Positions 51,319 through 60,489 of a stretch of 64,000 nt of DNA are shown piece after piece. Within the stretch, counting starts at the first letter, position 1. Every line of letters begins with the position of its first letter. Source of the DNA: Carboxylicivirga agarovorans (GTDB lineage Bacteria > Bacteroidota > Bacteroidia > Bacteroidales > Marinilabiliaceae); the NCBI RefSeq assembly GCF_050589845.1, contig NZ_JBNGPA010000002.1, positions 186,001 through 250,000 on the forward strand. The letters run 5' to 3'. The position numbers and the translations under genes were made by a program. The notes beneath the pieces are model-generated. The model was not told where the DNA came from and did not search any database. It was given only the letters and a program-made list of their open reading frames with translations.

Positions 51319-52644
51319 ATGCAACAGTTACAGAAGATAAGTAAGGCAGCACTTCATAACCTGAAGATAAAGGCCATTAATCCCATGCAGGAAGATACCT
51401 TTGGCGCCATTAAGAGCAAACAGGATGTTATGCTGTTATCGCCAACCGGTTCTGGTAAGACCCTGGCTTTTTTATTGCCACTTTTGGAAAGCTTAGACCG
51501 TAATAATACTAAGGTTCAGGTTTTGATACTTGCTCCGGCTCGTGAACTGGCTTTACAAATAGAACAGGTATTTAAGCAGATGCGGACAGGGTTTAAAGTT
51601 AACTGTTGTTATGGCGGGCATTCGATAAAGACTGAGATTAACAACTTACAGCATCCTCCTGCTGTTTTGATTGGAACACCGGGACGTATTGCCGATCATA
51701 TACGACGTGGCTCATTTAATCCTTCTTCCATTCGTTTTGTGGTCTTAGATGAGTTTGATAAAGCACTGGAGCTGGGCTTTCAAAAAGAAATGAAAGAAAT
51801 AATAAATGAGCTGAAAGGTGTGAAGCAACGTGTTTTAACATCGGCTACAGCCATGGATGAAATACCTGCTTTTACGCAATTGAATAATCCTGAAGAGCTC
51901 AATTTTATTGACGAGGCAGACAATACTCCTAAACTGGAATTGAAAGCGGTGCGTGCAGAAGGAAAGGATAAGCTTGATGTATTTGTTCGTTTGATCTGTC
52001 ATTTGGGTAATGCACCTATGCTGGCCTTTGTAAACCACCGCGACGCCGCTGACAGAATAAGTAATCATTTGAAACAACAAGGAGTGGAGCACGATGTGTT
52101 TCATGGAGGTATGAAACAGGAGGAACGTGAACGGGCGCTCTTAAAATTCAGAAACGGGAGTCATCATTTATTGATTACCACTGACCTGGCCTCCCGGGGT
52201 TTGGATATTCCGGAGATTCAATACGTCATTCATTACCATTTACCATCCAAAGAAGAGGCGTTTGTGCATCGTAACGGGCGCACTGCACGTATGCATGCTG
52301 ACGGTACTGCCTACCTGGTGATGGCAGAGGAGGAAGCGATGCCTGAATTTGTGCCTGGTGATATTGTATTTGATGAGTTGGAAAGTGAGATGCCATTGCC
52401 TGAACTGCCTGAATGGCAGACACTCTACATTGGAAGTGGCAAAAAGGATAAGGTTAATAAAGTAGATATAGTTGGTTTATTCTTAAAAAAAGCAAAACTG
52501 CAGAAAGATGAACTGGGGCTGATCGATGTATTGGATCATAGTGCTTTTGTTGCCGTTCGTCGTTCAAAGATTAAGAAAGTGTTGCAGATGCTCAGGAATG
52601 AGAAGATCAAAGGGAAAAAGCTAAAAATGGAAATATCGAAATAG
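51319..52644 (+). CDS. DEAD-box RNA helicase, DbpA-like
   Basis: The 441-residue protein has the DEAD-box core: Q-motif region (NPMQEDTF), motif I SPTGSGKTLAF, ILAPARELALQ, TPGRIADHI, motif II DEFD (in place of DEAD), motif III SAT, and the second domain with TTDLASRGLDIPEI and HRNGRTAR. The C-terminal 70 residues (DKVNKVDIVGLFLKKAKLQK, VLDHSAFVAVRRSKIKKVLQ) match the DbpA RNA-binding domain, which targets a 23S rRNA hairpin. It most likely remodels the large ribosomal subunit during assembly. Single-gene unit. Confidence 0.92.
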   Translation: MQQLQKISKAALHNLKIKAINPMQEDTFGAIKSKQDVMLLSPTGSGKTLAFLLPLLESLDRNNTKVQVLILAPARELALQIEQVFKQMRTGFKVNCCYGGHSIKTEINNLQHPPAVLIGTPGRIADHIRRGSFNPSSIRFVVLDEFDKALELGFQKEMKEIINELKGVKQRVLTSATAMDEIPAFTQLNNPEELNFIDEADNTPKLELKAVRAEGKDKLDVFVRLICHLGNAPMLAFVNHRDAADRISNHLKQQGVEHDVFHGGMKQEERERALLKFRNGSHHLLITTDLASRGLDIPEIQYVIHYHLPSKEEAFVHRNGRTARMHADGTAYLVMAEEEAMPEFVPGDIVFDELESEMPLPELPEWQTLYIGSGKKDKVNKVDIVGLFLKKAKLQKDELGLIDVLDHSAFVAVRRSKIKKVLQMLRNEKIKGKKLKMEISK

Positions 52645-52747
52645 GGGAGTATCTGGTTTGGGCCTTTAATACAAACCTTAAATACCACAAACTTCATGTT
52701 TATTAGGAAGATTGTTTTACTTTCGAAACAACTTAAACAAATCTAAC

Positions 52748-53962
52748 ATGAATAATACCCCGATTAAGCCAACACAATCCAAAAACCGGATTGTATTTTT
52801 AGACGTGTTACGTGGGTTTGCACTGATTGGTATTTTATATGCCAACATATTAAGCTGGAGCGGACTCAAGTTTTTACCCTTTGATGATATCAGGGCCATG
52901 GGCAATATCGAAATTGATGCCATGCTCTATCGCTTACTCAAGTTTTTTGTCGATACCAAGTTTTACACCATTTTCTCCCTTCTTTTTGGTATAGGATTCT
53001 ACATCCAATTCTCGCGCAATGGCCAAAAGGATGGATTCAATCAAACATATCTACGCCGATTAGCCATACTGTTTGTTATAGGTGTTATTCACGCCTTATG
53101 CTGGTCAGGAGATATCCTTACCTTATATGCCCTGATGGGAGTGTTTTTATGGAGTATGAGAAATGCAGAGAAAAAGAATATTTTCCGTATGGCAATCGTG
53201 CTCTTTACCATCCCTGTTCTGCTGGATGTTGTATATATGTACACCTTTGCACAGGACATTGTCAAGCCTGCAGGCACTGCCTTAAAGGTATATCCTGATA
53301 TGGAACCGCTGGCGGTTGTTGAAGGCTTTAGAAGCTCCCATTATATTGATGTATTTAAAACAAACTTTCATAATCTGATATGGCGTTGGTACGACTTTAT
53401 ACCATCAGGTCGTCCGTTCAAAGTTTTGGGTTTGTTTATGCTTGGCTTCTACCTGCAAAGTACTGGTTTTATGACTGAAAGAAGCAGCAAAGCAAAAAAT
53501 CTGATTCCATTGCTGATACTGGGTTTCGGTTTTACCGCCATCGCAGCTACCATGAAAGGAAGTGTCTCTTCTTTTTCACAAGACTGGAATAATGTATTAT
53601 ATAAGCTAATCCATGAAGTTGGACAGATCACCCTTGGCTTATCCTACATTGGCTTGCTTGCTCTGCTTGTTAAAAAACTACCTCAGTTCTTCTTGTTCAA
53701 GATCATGAAAAACTACGGCCAACAATCCATGTCGTCCTACCTGGGACATACCTTTATTGGCGTTTTTATCTTTTATCCGCTTATTGGTTTTGGTTTGTTT
53801 GGTGAACTTAACCTGCAGCAAACCTTCCGTGTAGCCGGTCTGGTATTGATTTTCCAATTTGTTTTTTCAACAGTCTGGTTCCGTTACTTTAGCTTCGGAC
53901 CAGTGGAATGGCTATGGCGATGCGCCACTTATGGAAAATGGTTTCCAATCAGAAAATCATAA
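52748..53962 (+). CDS. DUF418 family membrane protein
   Basis: The 404-residue protein starts with RIVFLDVLRGFALIGILYAN, the N-terminal signature of DUF418 proteins, and ends with the DUF418 domain (MKNYGQQSMSSYLGHTFIGV, FGPVEWLWRCATYGKW). About nine to ten hydrophobic segments predict an inner-membrane protein. DUF418 proteins are related to acyltransferase-3 membrane enzymes; transport or transfer roles are proposed but not proven. ATG 52748 is chosen over TTG 52712, because it directly precedes the family start. Confidence 0.9.
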   Translation: MNNTPIKPTQSKNRIVFLDVLRGFALIGILYANILSWSGLKFLPFDDIRAMGNIEIDAMLYRLLKFFVDTKFYTIFSLLFGIGFYIQFSRNGQKDGFNQTYLRRLAILFVIGVIHALCWSGDILTLYALMGVFLWSMRNAEKKNIFRMAIVLFTIPVLLDVVYMYTFAQDIVKPAGTALKVYPDMEPLAVVEGFRSSHYIDVFKTNFHNLIWRWYDFIPSGRPFKVLGLFMLGFYLQSTGFMTERSSKAKNLIPLLILGFGFTAIAATMKGSVSSFSQDWNNVLYKLIHEVGQITLGLSYIGLLALLVKKLPQFFLFKIMKNYGQQSMSSYLGHTFIGVFIFYPLIGFGLFGELNLQQTFRVAGLVLIFQFVFSTVWFRYFSFGPVEWLWRCATYGKWFPIRKS

Positions 53963-53982
53963 CATAATAGTGTACTCTAATT

Positions 53983-54045
53983 AATAAACAAGGCCATTCA
54001 TGTATAGCATTTAAATCTTAGCGATCATGAACGGCCTTGTTTATT
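53983..54045. terminator. Bidirectional terminator between DUF418 and oxidoreductase genes
   Basis: Thirteen-base arms (53983-53995 and 54033-54045, AATAAACAAGGCC and its complement), with an inner TTCATG/CATGAA pair extending the stem after a bulge. The outer right arm overlaps the stop codon of the minus-strand gene. Confidence 0.75.
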
Positions 54046-54685
54046 TTATTTCTGCTCCTTCAAACACCTTTATGCCAATCACATTATTTTGGGCCTGATT
54101 GTGCATGGCCAATGCCACATCATGAGCTTGAATAGCTCTGTATTTCCTCAGGCGACCATTCAATAAGGGATTAAGAACAGACATCACTTTCTCCGAGACT
54201 TTTTCAGCCAATCGAAATTCATTGCGTTGCCCCAATAACAGAGATGGTCGGAACAGGTGCACTGTTGGAATTGTCAAGCTGCTTATGGCCTCTTCCATCT
54301 GACCTTTTGTGCGCAGATAGAAGTTAGATGTGTTTACTTTGGCACCTACCGAACTAACAACCGACAATAGTTGGCACTCATGTTTATCAGCCCACCTTGC
54401 CAGTTCAAGTACATAGGTGTAATCTACTTTTGAAAAAGCATCCTGGCTACCCGCTTTCTTTATGGTGGTGCCAAGACAACAAAATACGTCATGAACTTTA
54501 CTTTCCAGGAACAGATTGTGCAAATCATCAAAGTCAATAAGCTGTTCATCTAATTTAGGATGAGGTGTTATTGACGGTTTCCTGACCAGCGCAATTACTT
54601 TTTGGTATTCATTGCTTTCAAGAAGGTATTGTACAAGGCTGCTGCCAATTAAGCCGGTTGCGCCTGCTATAAGTGCTGTTTTCAT
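54041..54685 (-). CDS. NAD(P)-binding oxidoreductase, HTATIP2-like atypical SDR
   Basis: The 214-residue protein has the cofactor motif ALIAGATGLIGSSLVQYLLE (residues 4-23), DVFCCLGTTIKKAGSQDAF, and QLLSVVSSVGAKVNTSNFYL followed by YLRTKGQMEE, which carries the active-site tyrosine and lysine in the short spacing of HTATIP2/Oxidored_4-type proteins, and FRPSLLLGQRNEFRLAE. These conserved pieces match bacterial oxidoreductases annotated as NAD(P)H-binding. Substrate unknown. It stands alone and is convergent with the DUF418 gene. Confidence 0.85.
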   Translation of the reverse strand: MKTALIAGATGLIGSSLVQYLLESNEYQKVIALVRKPSITPHPKLDEQLIDFDDLHNLFLESKVHDVFCCLGTTIKKAGSQDAFSKVDYTYVLELARWADKHECQLLSVVSSVGAKVNTSNFYLRTKGQMEEAISSLTIPTVHLFRPSLLLGQRNEFRLAEKVSEKVMSVLNPLLNGRLRKYRAIQAHDVALAMHNQAQNNVIGIKVFEGAEIK

Positions 54686-54707
54686 CTTAATTCGCTAATT
54701 AACAAAG

Positions 54708-54736
54708 GATAAGCACCAGCTTCACCAGTGCTTATC
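54708..54736 (-). terminator. Hairpin downstream of the S9 peptidase gene
   Basis: Nine-base arms GATAAGCAC (54708-54716) and GTGCTTATC (54728-54736) with an 11-base loop. On the minus strand it is followed by CTTTGTT, a modest T-rich tail. Confidence 0.5.
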
Positions 54737-54783
54737 ACTTGAGTTGGCCCATTCAGTTCAGGCATGGCTTGTTAGATAGTAGG

Positions 54784-56844
54784 TTAATAATCCCAATCCA
54801 ATCCGTAATGATCACTTATGTCAAGTGGCGGCATAGGACCGTCAAAGGGTTTAAGGTCTTTTACATACCAATCCATCCAGTTAATCTGACGATAAAGTAC
54901 ATCAATTCGTCCTACCTGCTTTCTGTTGCCATGTCCTTCTCCCGGATACTGAACAAGGCGAACTGCCGGATGCTCATTCATTTTCATGCGTCGATACAGT
55001 TCCATGCTTTGCGAAGGGTGGATGCGCGGATCTGCAGCTCCTCCGTAGATGAGTGTTGCCGTTTTACTTTTATGCGCATGATACACGGGGCTGCGTTTCA
55101 GGTTCATCTCCCATTGTTCTTCTAATGGTTTACCACTGTGAACATACAGCTCTTCATAGGCAATATCGGTTGTTCCTTTCTTACTGATAATATTGGTAAT
55201 ACCCACAAATACTGCAGCGGCCTTAATGTAGTCGGTATAATAAGTGGCAAACCATGCTGAAGCATAACCTCCATATGAACCACCAGCCATGCCCACACGG
55301 TTTTTATCGGCACCATAGTTTTTAACCAGGTAATCGATACCATCGGCCAGGTCATCAAACTCTTTGCCTGCCGGATCTTCGAAACCTTCCATGGCAAAGT
55401 CCACACCGTAACCTGTACTGGCGCGATAGTTAAAGTAAGCCACCATATAGCCTTTGCCCGCCATCACCTGGCCCGGAGTAGAATAGCCGGTCAGCCATCC
55501 GTTGGAGTGGTGTGATTCCGGACCGCCGTGCACATATACGATCAGTGGGTATTTTTCCCCGGTTTTATATCCGACCGGTTTCATTAATAAGCCCTCGATG
55601 TTTAAACCATCGCGCGCCTCGAAGTTGATTACTTCCTGTTTACCCAAGGTGTTTTTAGACAATTCAGGATTAATATCAGTGACCTTTGTCAGCTCTCCTT
55701 TTCCTTGCCATTTGTATATATTTGACATGTCTGTAGGAGTGCTTGCACTGAAAGCCAGTGATTTAAAGCCATTGGAAATGACAGGAGTGCTAAAAATAAT
55801 CCCACCTGTTTTAGCATCTAAAATCAGCTTACGCTTCTTGTTTTTAACAGCAATCGTATATAGTTTTGGATAGACGCCTTCGTGTGCCAGGTAAACTATT
55901 TCTTTGTTGTTTTTCCAGCCGCACCAACTGATATGTCCTTTGTAGTTTTGTGGTGTCAGATTAATGGTTTCGCCATTTTCGATGGTGACATTATAAACCT
56001 GACTAACAGCATGGTCGTTGATGTTCAGTGCGCCGGTGTATGTCAGGTACAAACCGTCAGGGCTAAAGTTGTAATTACCCAGTTTTCCAACATTGTTTAA
56101 GACACGTTTTACCTGTCCGGTTTCAAGATTGTAAACATGGATTTTGCGGAACATGTATTTTTGGTCGATCAGCTTTAAACCGGTGGCAGAATAGGCCAGC
56201 TGCTTTCCCTTATTGTCAAAGTTAAAATCCCATACATTAACGTCATTGGTAAGCTGTTTTTTAGCTGTTTGCTTATAGCTGTCATCTATTTTGATCAGGA
56301 AAAGGTTATCATTTTTGATATTCTCTTCATAATAGATAAAATCATAGCCTCTCTTTTTTAAGGCCTTTTCTTTTTCTGACGCCGGAGTTGTTGACAGGTA
56401 TGCAAAACCTTTACCATCCGGGTTCCATTGAAAACTGTTAACGCCATTACTTTCACTGGTAACTTTGACAGCTTCCTTTTCCCCCTCCGGTAAAACAAAA
56501 ATCTGGTATGCACCATCTGTTCTCATTCGAAAAGCCAGGTGTTTACCATCATGGCTCCATTGGGGCGATACACCTTTAACGCCACTATTAAAAAGCGGTG
56601 AGCTTTGATTGCTTTCTAAATCCAGCAGCATGTATTTGACATGTGAACCTCCGGGTGCCTCATTGGCAGTTCGGGGAGTGTAAACTACGTAAATCAGTTT
56701 AGAACCATCGGGGTGCATCTGCACTGTTCTGCTTGATTTAAGCTGTAGCAGTTCGTCAGGACCAAGTACATCCTGAGCAATTGTTTGTGTGCTTACTATC
56801 AGAAGCATAGCCAGGAATAACCCGGCAATAGAATATGAACGCAT
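54784..56844 (-). CDS. S9 family peptidase (acylaminoacyl/dipeptidyl peptidase type)
   Basis: The 686-residue protein has a signal peptide (SIAGLFLAMLLIVSTQTIAQ), a beta-propeller region over about residues 40-400 with PD40/TolB-like repeats (SPQWSHDGKHLAFRM, FQWNPDGKGFAYLS), and an alpha/beta hydrolase domain. The catalytic triad is visible: Ser523 in GGSYGGY, Asp605 in GGAADPRIH, His638 in GEGHGNRK. The oxyanion motif HGGPESH is also present. It would cut short peptides in the periplasm. Length matches the family. The gene is monocistronic. Confidence 0.93.
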   Translation of the reverse strand: MRSYSIAGLFLAMLLIVSTQTIAQDVLGPDELLQLKSSRTVQMHPDGSKLIYVVYTPRTANEAPGGSHVKYMLLDLESNQSSPLFNSGVKGVSPQWSHDGKHLAFRMRTDGAYQIFVLPEGEKEAVKVTSESNGVNSFQWNPDGKGFAYLSTTPASEKEKALKKRGYDFIYYEENIKNDNLFLIKIDDSYKQTAKKQLTNDVNVWDFNFDNKGKQLAYSATGLKLIDQKYMFRKIHVYNLETGQVKRVLNNVGKLGNYNFSPDGLYLTYTGALNINDHAVSQVYNVTIENGETINLTPQNYKGHISWCGWKNNKEIVYLAHEGVYPKLYTIAVKNKKRKLILDAKTGGIIFSTPVISNGFKSLAFSASTPTDMSNIYKWQGKGELTKVTDINPELSKNTLGKQEVINFEARDGLNIEGLLMKPVGYKTGEKYPLIVYVHGGPESHHSNGWLTGYSTPGQVMAGKGYMVAYFNYRASTGYGVDFAMEGFEDPAGKEFDDLADGIDYLVKNYGADKNRVGMAGGSYGGYASAWFATYYTDYIKAAAVFVGITNIISKKGTTDIAYEELYVHSGKPLEEQWEMNLKRSPVYHAHKSKTATLIYGGAADPRIHPSQSMELYRRMKMNEHPAVRLVQYPGEGHGNRKQVGRIDVLYRQINWMDWYVKDLKPFDGPMPPLDISDHYGLDWDY

Positions 56845-57063
56845 AATTGTATGAATTGAATGTGAAATAAAGATAGAAAGATATAGCCTGATTGGGTATG
56901 ATATTAGTTAGTATCGTCGTAATTTTCTTTTGCTACAATCAAGAAGTGTAATTATAATGCGTAGATTAGTAGGTTGTTACAGAGTAATCAGATGCCTGGG
57001 TTTCCGAAAGTGTTTTGATGTCGACCAGGGCCGTGTGGCATAAACTTATCGGCTCCTGAATTA

Positions 57064-57981
57064 ATGGTAAGCAAAAAAACATTAGTTTCGCTGAAAAATT
57101 CGCTTATGCCTTGGGAAAAAAAATGGTTTCAATTTTCTGTTTTATTGTTACTTGCTTTTATATGGGGAAGTTCGTTTATTCTGATGAAAATTGGCTTAAA
57201 GAGTTTTACCAGTGTACAAACAGCATCACTACGTATAGGTTTTGCATCACTTATTCTTTTACCATTATCAATTAAATACCTCAGGCAACTTAAGCGAAAA
57301 GACCTTCTTCCTTTATTTATAGCTGGTTTTCTGGGGAATTTTCTTCCTGCTTTTCTTTTTACCAAGGCTCAAACCCGCATTGATAGTGCTTTAGCCGGTA
57401 TGTTAAACTCACTCACACCTGTTTTTACGATGATTGTTAGCCTGGTGTTTTTCAAGCTTAAGGTTAAAGGAAGACAGGTGATTGGTATTTCGCTGGGTTT
57501 GTTGGGTGCTTTAGGTCTTATTACATCAGGAAAAGATGTGGCTTTGAGTAATATTAACAGTTATGCTTTTTTTATTGTGCTGGCAACCATCTGTTATGCC
57601 TTTAACATCAATGTTGTCAAGTCATTTCTGGGACATTTATCCGGGGTAAGAATAACGGCTCTCTCTTTTTTCTTTATAGGCCCGCCTGCGATAATCTACT
57701 TTTTTATGTCCGATCTGCAAGGCATAACTGCAGGTACAGATTGGCAATGGCACTTAGCCGCTTTGGCTTTGTTAGGAATAGTAGGAACGGCTGTGGCAAT
57801 GTTAATAATGAACACGCTCATAGGCTATGCATCGCCGGTTTTTGCCTCATCAGTGACCTATGTAATACCAATTTTCGCTATCTCATGGGGCTTGTTTGAT
57901 GGAGAAATAATCAGTGCTTTTCACCTGCTGTTTATGGGAGTTGTGCTCCTGGGGGTTTATTTGATCAATCGTAAAAAATAA
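57064..57981 (+). CDS. EamA (DMT) family transporter
   Basis: The 305-residue protein has ten hydrophobic segments in two repeats of five, with the EamA signature LLLLAFIWGSSFILMKIGL near the N-terminus and RIDSALAGMLNSLTPVFTM in the first repeat; the second repeat contains TAVAMLIMNTLIGYASPVFA. DMT-family proteins export amino acids, nucleotides or other metabolites at the inner membrane; the substrate cannot be told here. ATG 57064 gives a 25-residue basic N-terminus before the first helix. A hairpin follows directly (57983-58004). Confidence 0.9.
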   Translation: MVSKKTLVSLKNSLMPWEKKWFQFSVLLLLAFIWGSSFILMKIGLKSFTSVQTASLRIGFASLILLPLSIKYLRQLKRKDLLPLFIAGFLGNFLPAFLFTKAQTRIDSALAGMLNSLTPVFTMIVSLVFFKLKVKGRQVIGISLGLLGALGLITSGKDVALSNINSYAFFIVLATICYAFNINVVKSFLGHLSGVRITALSFFFIGPPAIIYFFMSDLQGITAGTDWQWHLAALALLGIVGTAVAMLIMNTLIGYASPVFASSVTYVIPIFAISWGLFDGEIISAFHLLFMGVVLLGVYLINRKK

Positions 57982-57982
57982 A

Positions 57983-58004
57983 GGCTGCCGATATTTCGAC
58001 AGCC
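57983..58004. terminator. Short hairpin between EamA and aconitase genes
   Basis: GGCTG...CAGCC with an inner CCGA/TTCG-type pairing separated by one mismatch, lying between convergent genes and preceded by an A-run. Modest as a terminator. Confidence 0.5.
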
Positions 58005-58033
58005 CTGTACAATGTTGGATATCTTGTCAGATA

Positions 58034-60298
58034 CTATTTGTTTTGCTCTTTAATCAGGTTTAAAGCAGAACCTGCTTTAAACCAGGCTATTTGCTGTTCG
58101 TTATACGAATGGTTAGCAATAATGACATCCTTGGAACCATCGGCGTGTACAACTTCAATTTGTAATGGTTTACCTGGTGCAAAAGCATCCAGATCAAGGA
58201 AGTTAAAAGTATCATCTTCCATGATTTTATCATAGTCGGCTTCATTGTCAAATGTTAAGCCAAGCATACCTTGCTTTTTAAGGTTGGTCTCGTGGATACG
58301 TGCAAAACTCTTTACCAAAACAGCTCTGACACCCATGTGACGAGGCTCCATGGCAGCATGCTCACGCGATGAGCCTTCACCATAGTTGTGATCACCAACA
58401 ACAATAGTAGGAATGCCTTCAGCCTTATAGTTTCGCTGTGTTACAGGTACTTCATTATATTCACCCGTTACCTGGCTTTTTACCTTATTGGTTTCATCAT
58501 TAAAGAAGTTAACGGCACCAATCAACATGTTATTGGAGATATTATCCAGGTGACCGCGGAATTTCAACCATGGACCAGCCATTGAAATGTGGTCGGTTGT
58601 ACATTTTCCTTTCGCCTTGATCAGCAATTTTGCTCCGCTAATATTTTTTCCATCCCATGGAGTAAAAGGTGTCAACAACTGCAGGCGCTCGCTATCTGGA
58701 TTAACAACAACTTCAACACCTGAGCCATCTTCAGCTGGTGCCTGGTAACCTGCATCTTCCACATCAAAGCCCTTTGGAGGTAACTCATAACCTGTTGGCT
58801 CATCTAATTTTACTTCCTCACCTTTTTCGTTCTTAAGGGTATCAGTAATAGGGTTAAAGCCAAGATCACCGGCAATGGCCAAGGCAGTCACCAATTCTGG
58901 AGAACCAACAAAGGCATAGGTGTTAGGATTACCATCAGCACGCTTGGCAAAGTTGCGGTTGAAAGAGTGAACGATGGTATTTTTCTCTTGTTTTTCAGCA
59001 CCTACACGCGCCCACATACCAATACAAGGACCACATGCATTGGCATACACTTCGCCACCCATCTGGTTAAATGTGTCAATCAGGCCGTCGCGCTCAATGG
59101 TATAGCGTACTTGTTCGGAGCCAGGTGTTATTTTAAATTCACCGGCCGCTTTAAGGTTTTTCTCGGCTGCCTGCTTTGCTATCGAAGCTGCTTTTGAAAT
59201 ATCTTCGTAAGATGAGTTGGTACATGAACCGATTAATCCTACTTCAACCTTTAAAGGCCAGCCATTCTTTTTAGCTTCTTCACGCATTTGGGATATGGGC
59301 GTTGCTTTGTCAGGAGTAAACGGACCGTTTAAGTGTGGCTCAAGCGTATTTAGGTCTATTTCAATTAACTGGTCAAAATAGTTTTCAGGATCAGCGTAAA
59401 CCGCGGCATCGGCAGTCAGGTGTTCCTTGACTTCATTGGCAGCAGCGGCAACATCGGCACGACCGGTGGCTTCCAGGTAACGGGCCATTGATGCATCGTA
59501 ACCAAATGTAGATGTTGTGGCTCCTATTTCAGCACCCATGTTACAAATCGTTCCTTTACCAGTGCAACTTAAGGACTCTGCTCCATCACCAAAATACTCA
59601 ACAATGCATCCGGTTCCACCTTTTACTGTCAGCAATCCGGCAACTTTTAAGATAATATCCTTGGGAGCAGTCCAGCCATTTAACTTACCTGTTAGTTTAA
59701 CACCAATAAGTTTAGGGAATTTAAGTTCCCACGGCATACCGGCCATGACATCGACGGCATCGGCACCACCAACACCAATGGCAATCATACCTAATCCACC
59801 GGCATTAACAGTATGGGAATCAGTACCGATCATCATACCACCCGGAAAGGCATAGTTTTCAAGGACCACCTGGTGAATAATACCGGCACCTGGTTTCCAG
59901 AAACCAATGCCATACTTATTTGATACTGAACTTAAAAAGTCGTAAACCTCTTTGTTGGTAAGCTCGGCTGTGGCCAAATCTTTATCAGCGCCAACCTTGG
60001 CCTGAATCAAATGATCGGCATGTACTGTAGAAGGAACTGCTGCTTTTGATTTGCCCGCCTGCATAAATTGCAACAGTGCCATTTGTGCAGTGGCATCCTG
60101 CATGGCAACTCTGTCCGGGTTAAAATTTACGTATGAGGCACCTCGTTCATACGCACTTGCCGGCAAATTATCAGCAAGGTGAGCATACAATATTTTTTCT
60201 GTTAATGTAAGCGGTTTGTTAAGCATTTGGCGAGTTTTTTCAACTTTGCCAGGTAGCTCACTATACACCTTTTTAATCATTTCAATATCAAAAGCCAT
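58034..60298 (-). CDS. Aconitate hydratase
   Basis: Aconitase isomerises citrate to isocitrate in the TCA cycle. The 754-residue protein has the three cluster cysteines: GSCTNSSYED (about Cys357) and ANACGPCIGMW (about Cys420 and Cys423), plus the substrate-binding segments TDSHTVNAGGLGM and EGSSREHAAMEPRHMG. The overall order (domains 1-3, then the swivel domain 4 from about residue 590) is the mitochondrial-type AcnA of Bacteroidota. Length fits. A TAAGTTTG element on the minus strand upstream may be the -7 box. Monocistronic. Confidence 0.97.
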   Translation of the reverse strand: MAFDIEMIKKVYSELPGKVEKTRQMLNKPLTLTEKILYAHLADNLPASAYERGASYVNFNPDRVAMQDATAQMALLQFMQAGKSKAAVPSTVHADHLIQAKVGADKDLATAELTNKEVYDFLSSVSNKYGIGFWKPGAGIIHQVVLENYAFPGGMMIGTDSHTVNAGGLGMIAIGVGGADAVDVMAGMPWELKFPKLIGVKLTGKLNGWTAPKDIILKVAGLLTVKGGTGCIVEYFGDGAESLSCTGKGTICNMGAEIGATTSTFGYDASMARYLEATGRADVAAAANEVKEHLTADAAVYADPENYFDQLIEIDLNTLEPHLNGPFTPDKATPISQMREEAKKNGWPLKVEVGLIGSCTNSSYEDISKAASIAKQAAEKNLKAAGEFKITPGSEQVRYTIERDGLIDTFNQMGGEVYANACGPCIGMWARVGAEKQEKNTIVHSFNRNFAKRADGNPNTYAFVGSPELVTALAIAGDLGFNPITDTLKNEKGEEVKLDEPTGYELPPKGFDVEDAGYQAPAEDGSGVEVVVNPDSERLQLLTPFTPWDGKNISGAKLLIKAKGKCTTDHISMAGPWLKFRGHLDNISNNMLIGAVNFFNDETNKVKSQVTGEYNEVPVTQRNYKAEGIPTIVVGDHNYGEGSSREHAAMEPRHMGVRAVLVKSFARIHETNLKKQGMLGLTFDNEADYDKIMEDDTFNFLDLDAFAPGKPLQIEVVHADGSKDVIIANHSYNEQQIAWFKAGSALNLIKEQNK

Positions 60299-60489
60299 TT
60301 TACTATCGGTTTAATATTATTAGTTTTGATTTACTAACGAATTATAAGGACAACAAACTTACTAAAAAACTACATAGTTATTGTCATGTTTGTAACAGTT
60401 CAAAACGCTTTTGGTTGTCTAGTTGGCAGAGGATGTAAATACTTTTACTAACTTGATGCCTGAATTTAACTATAGCCGAATCTGCCATC

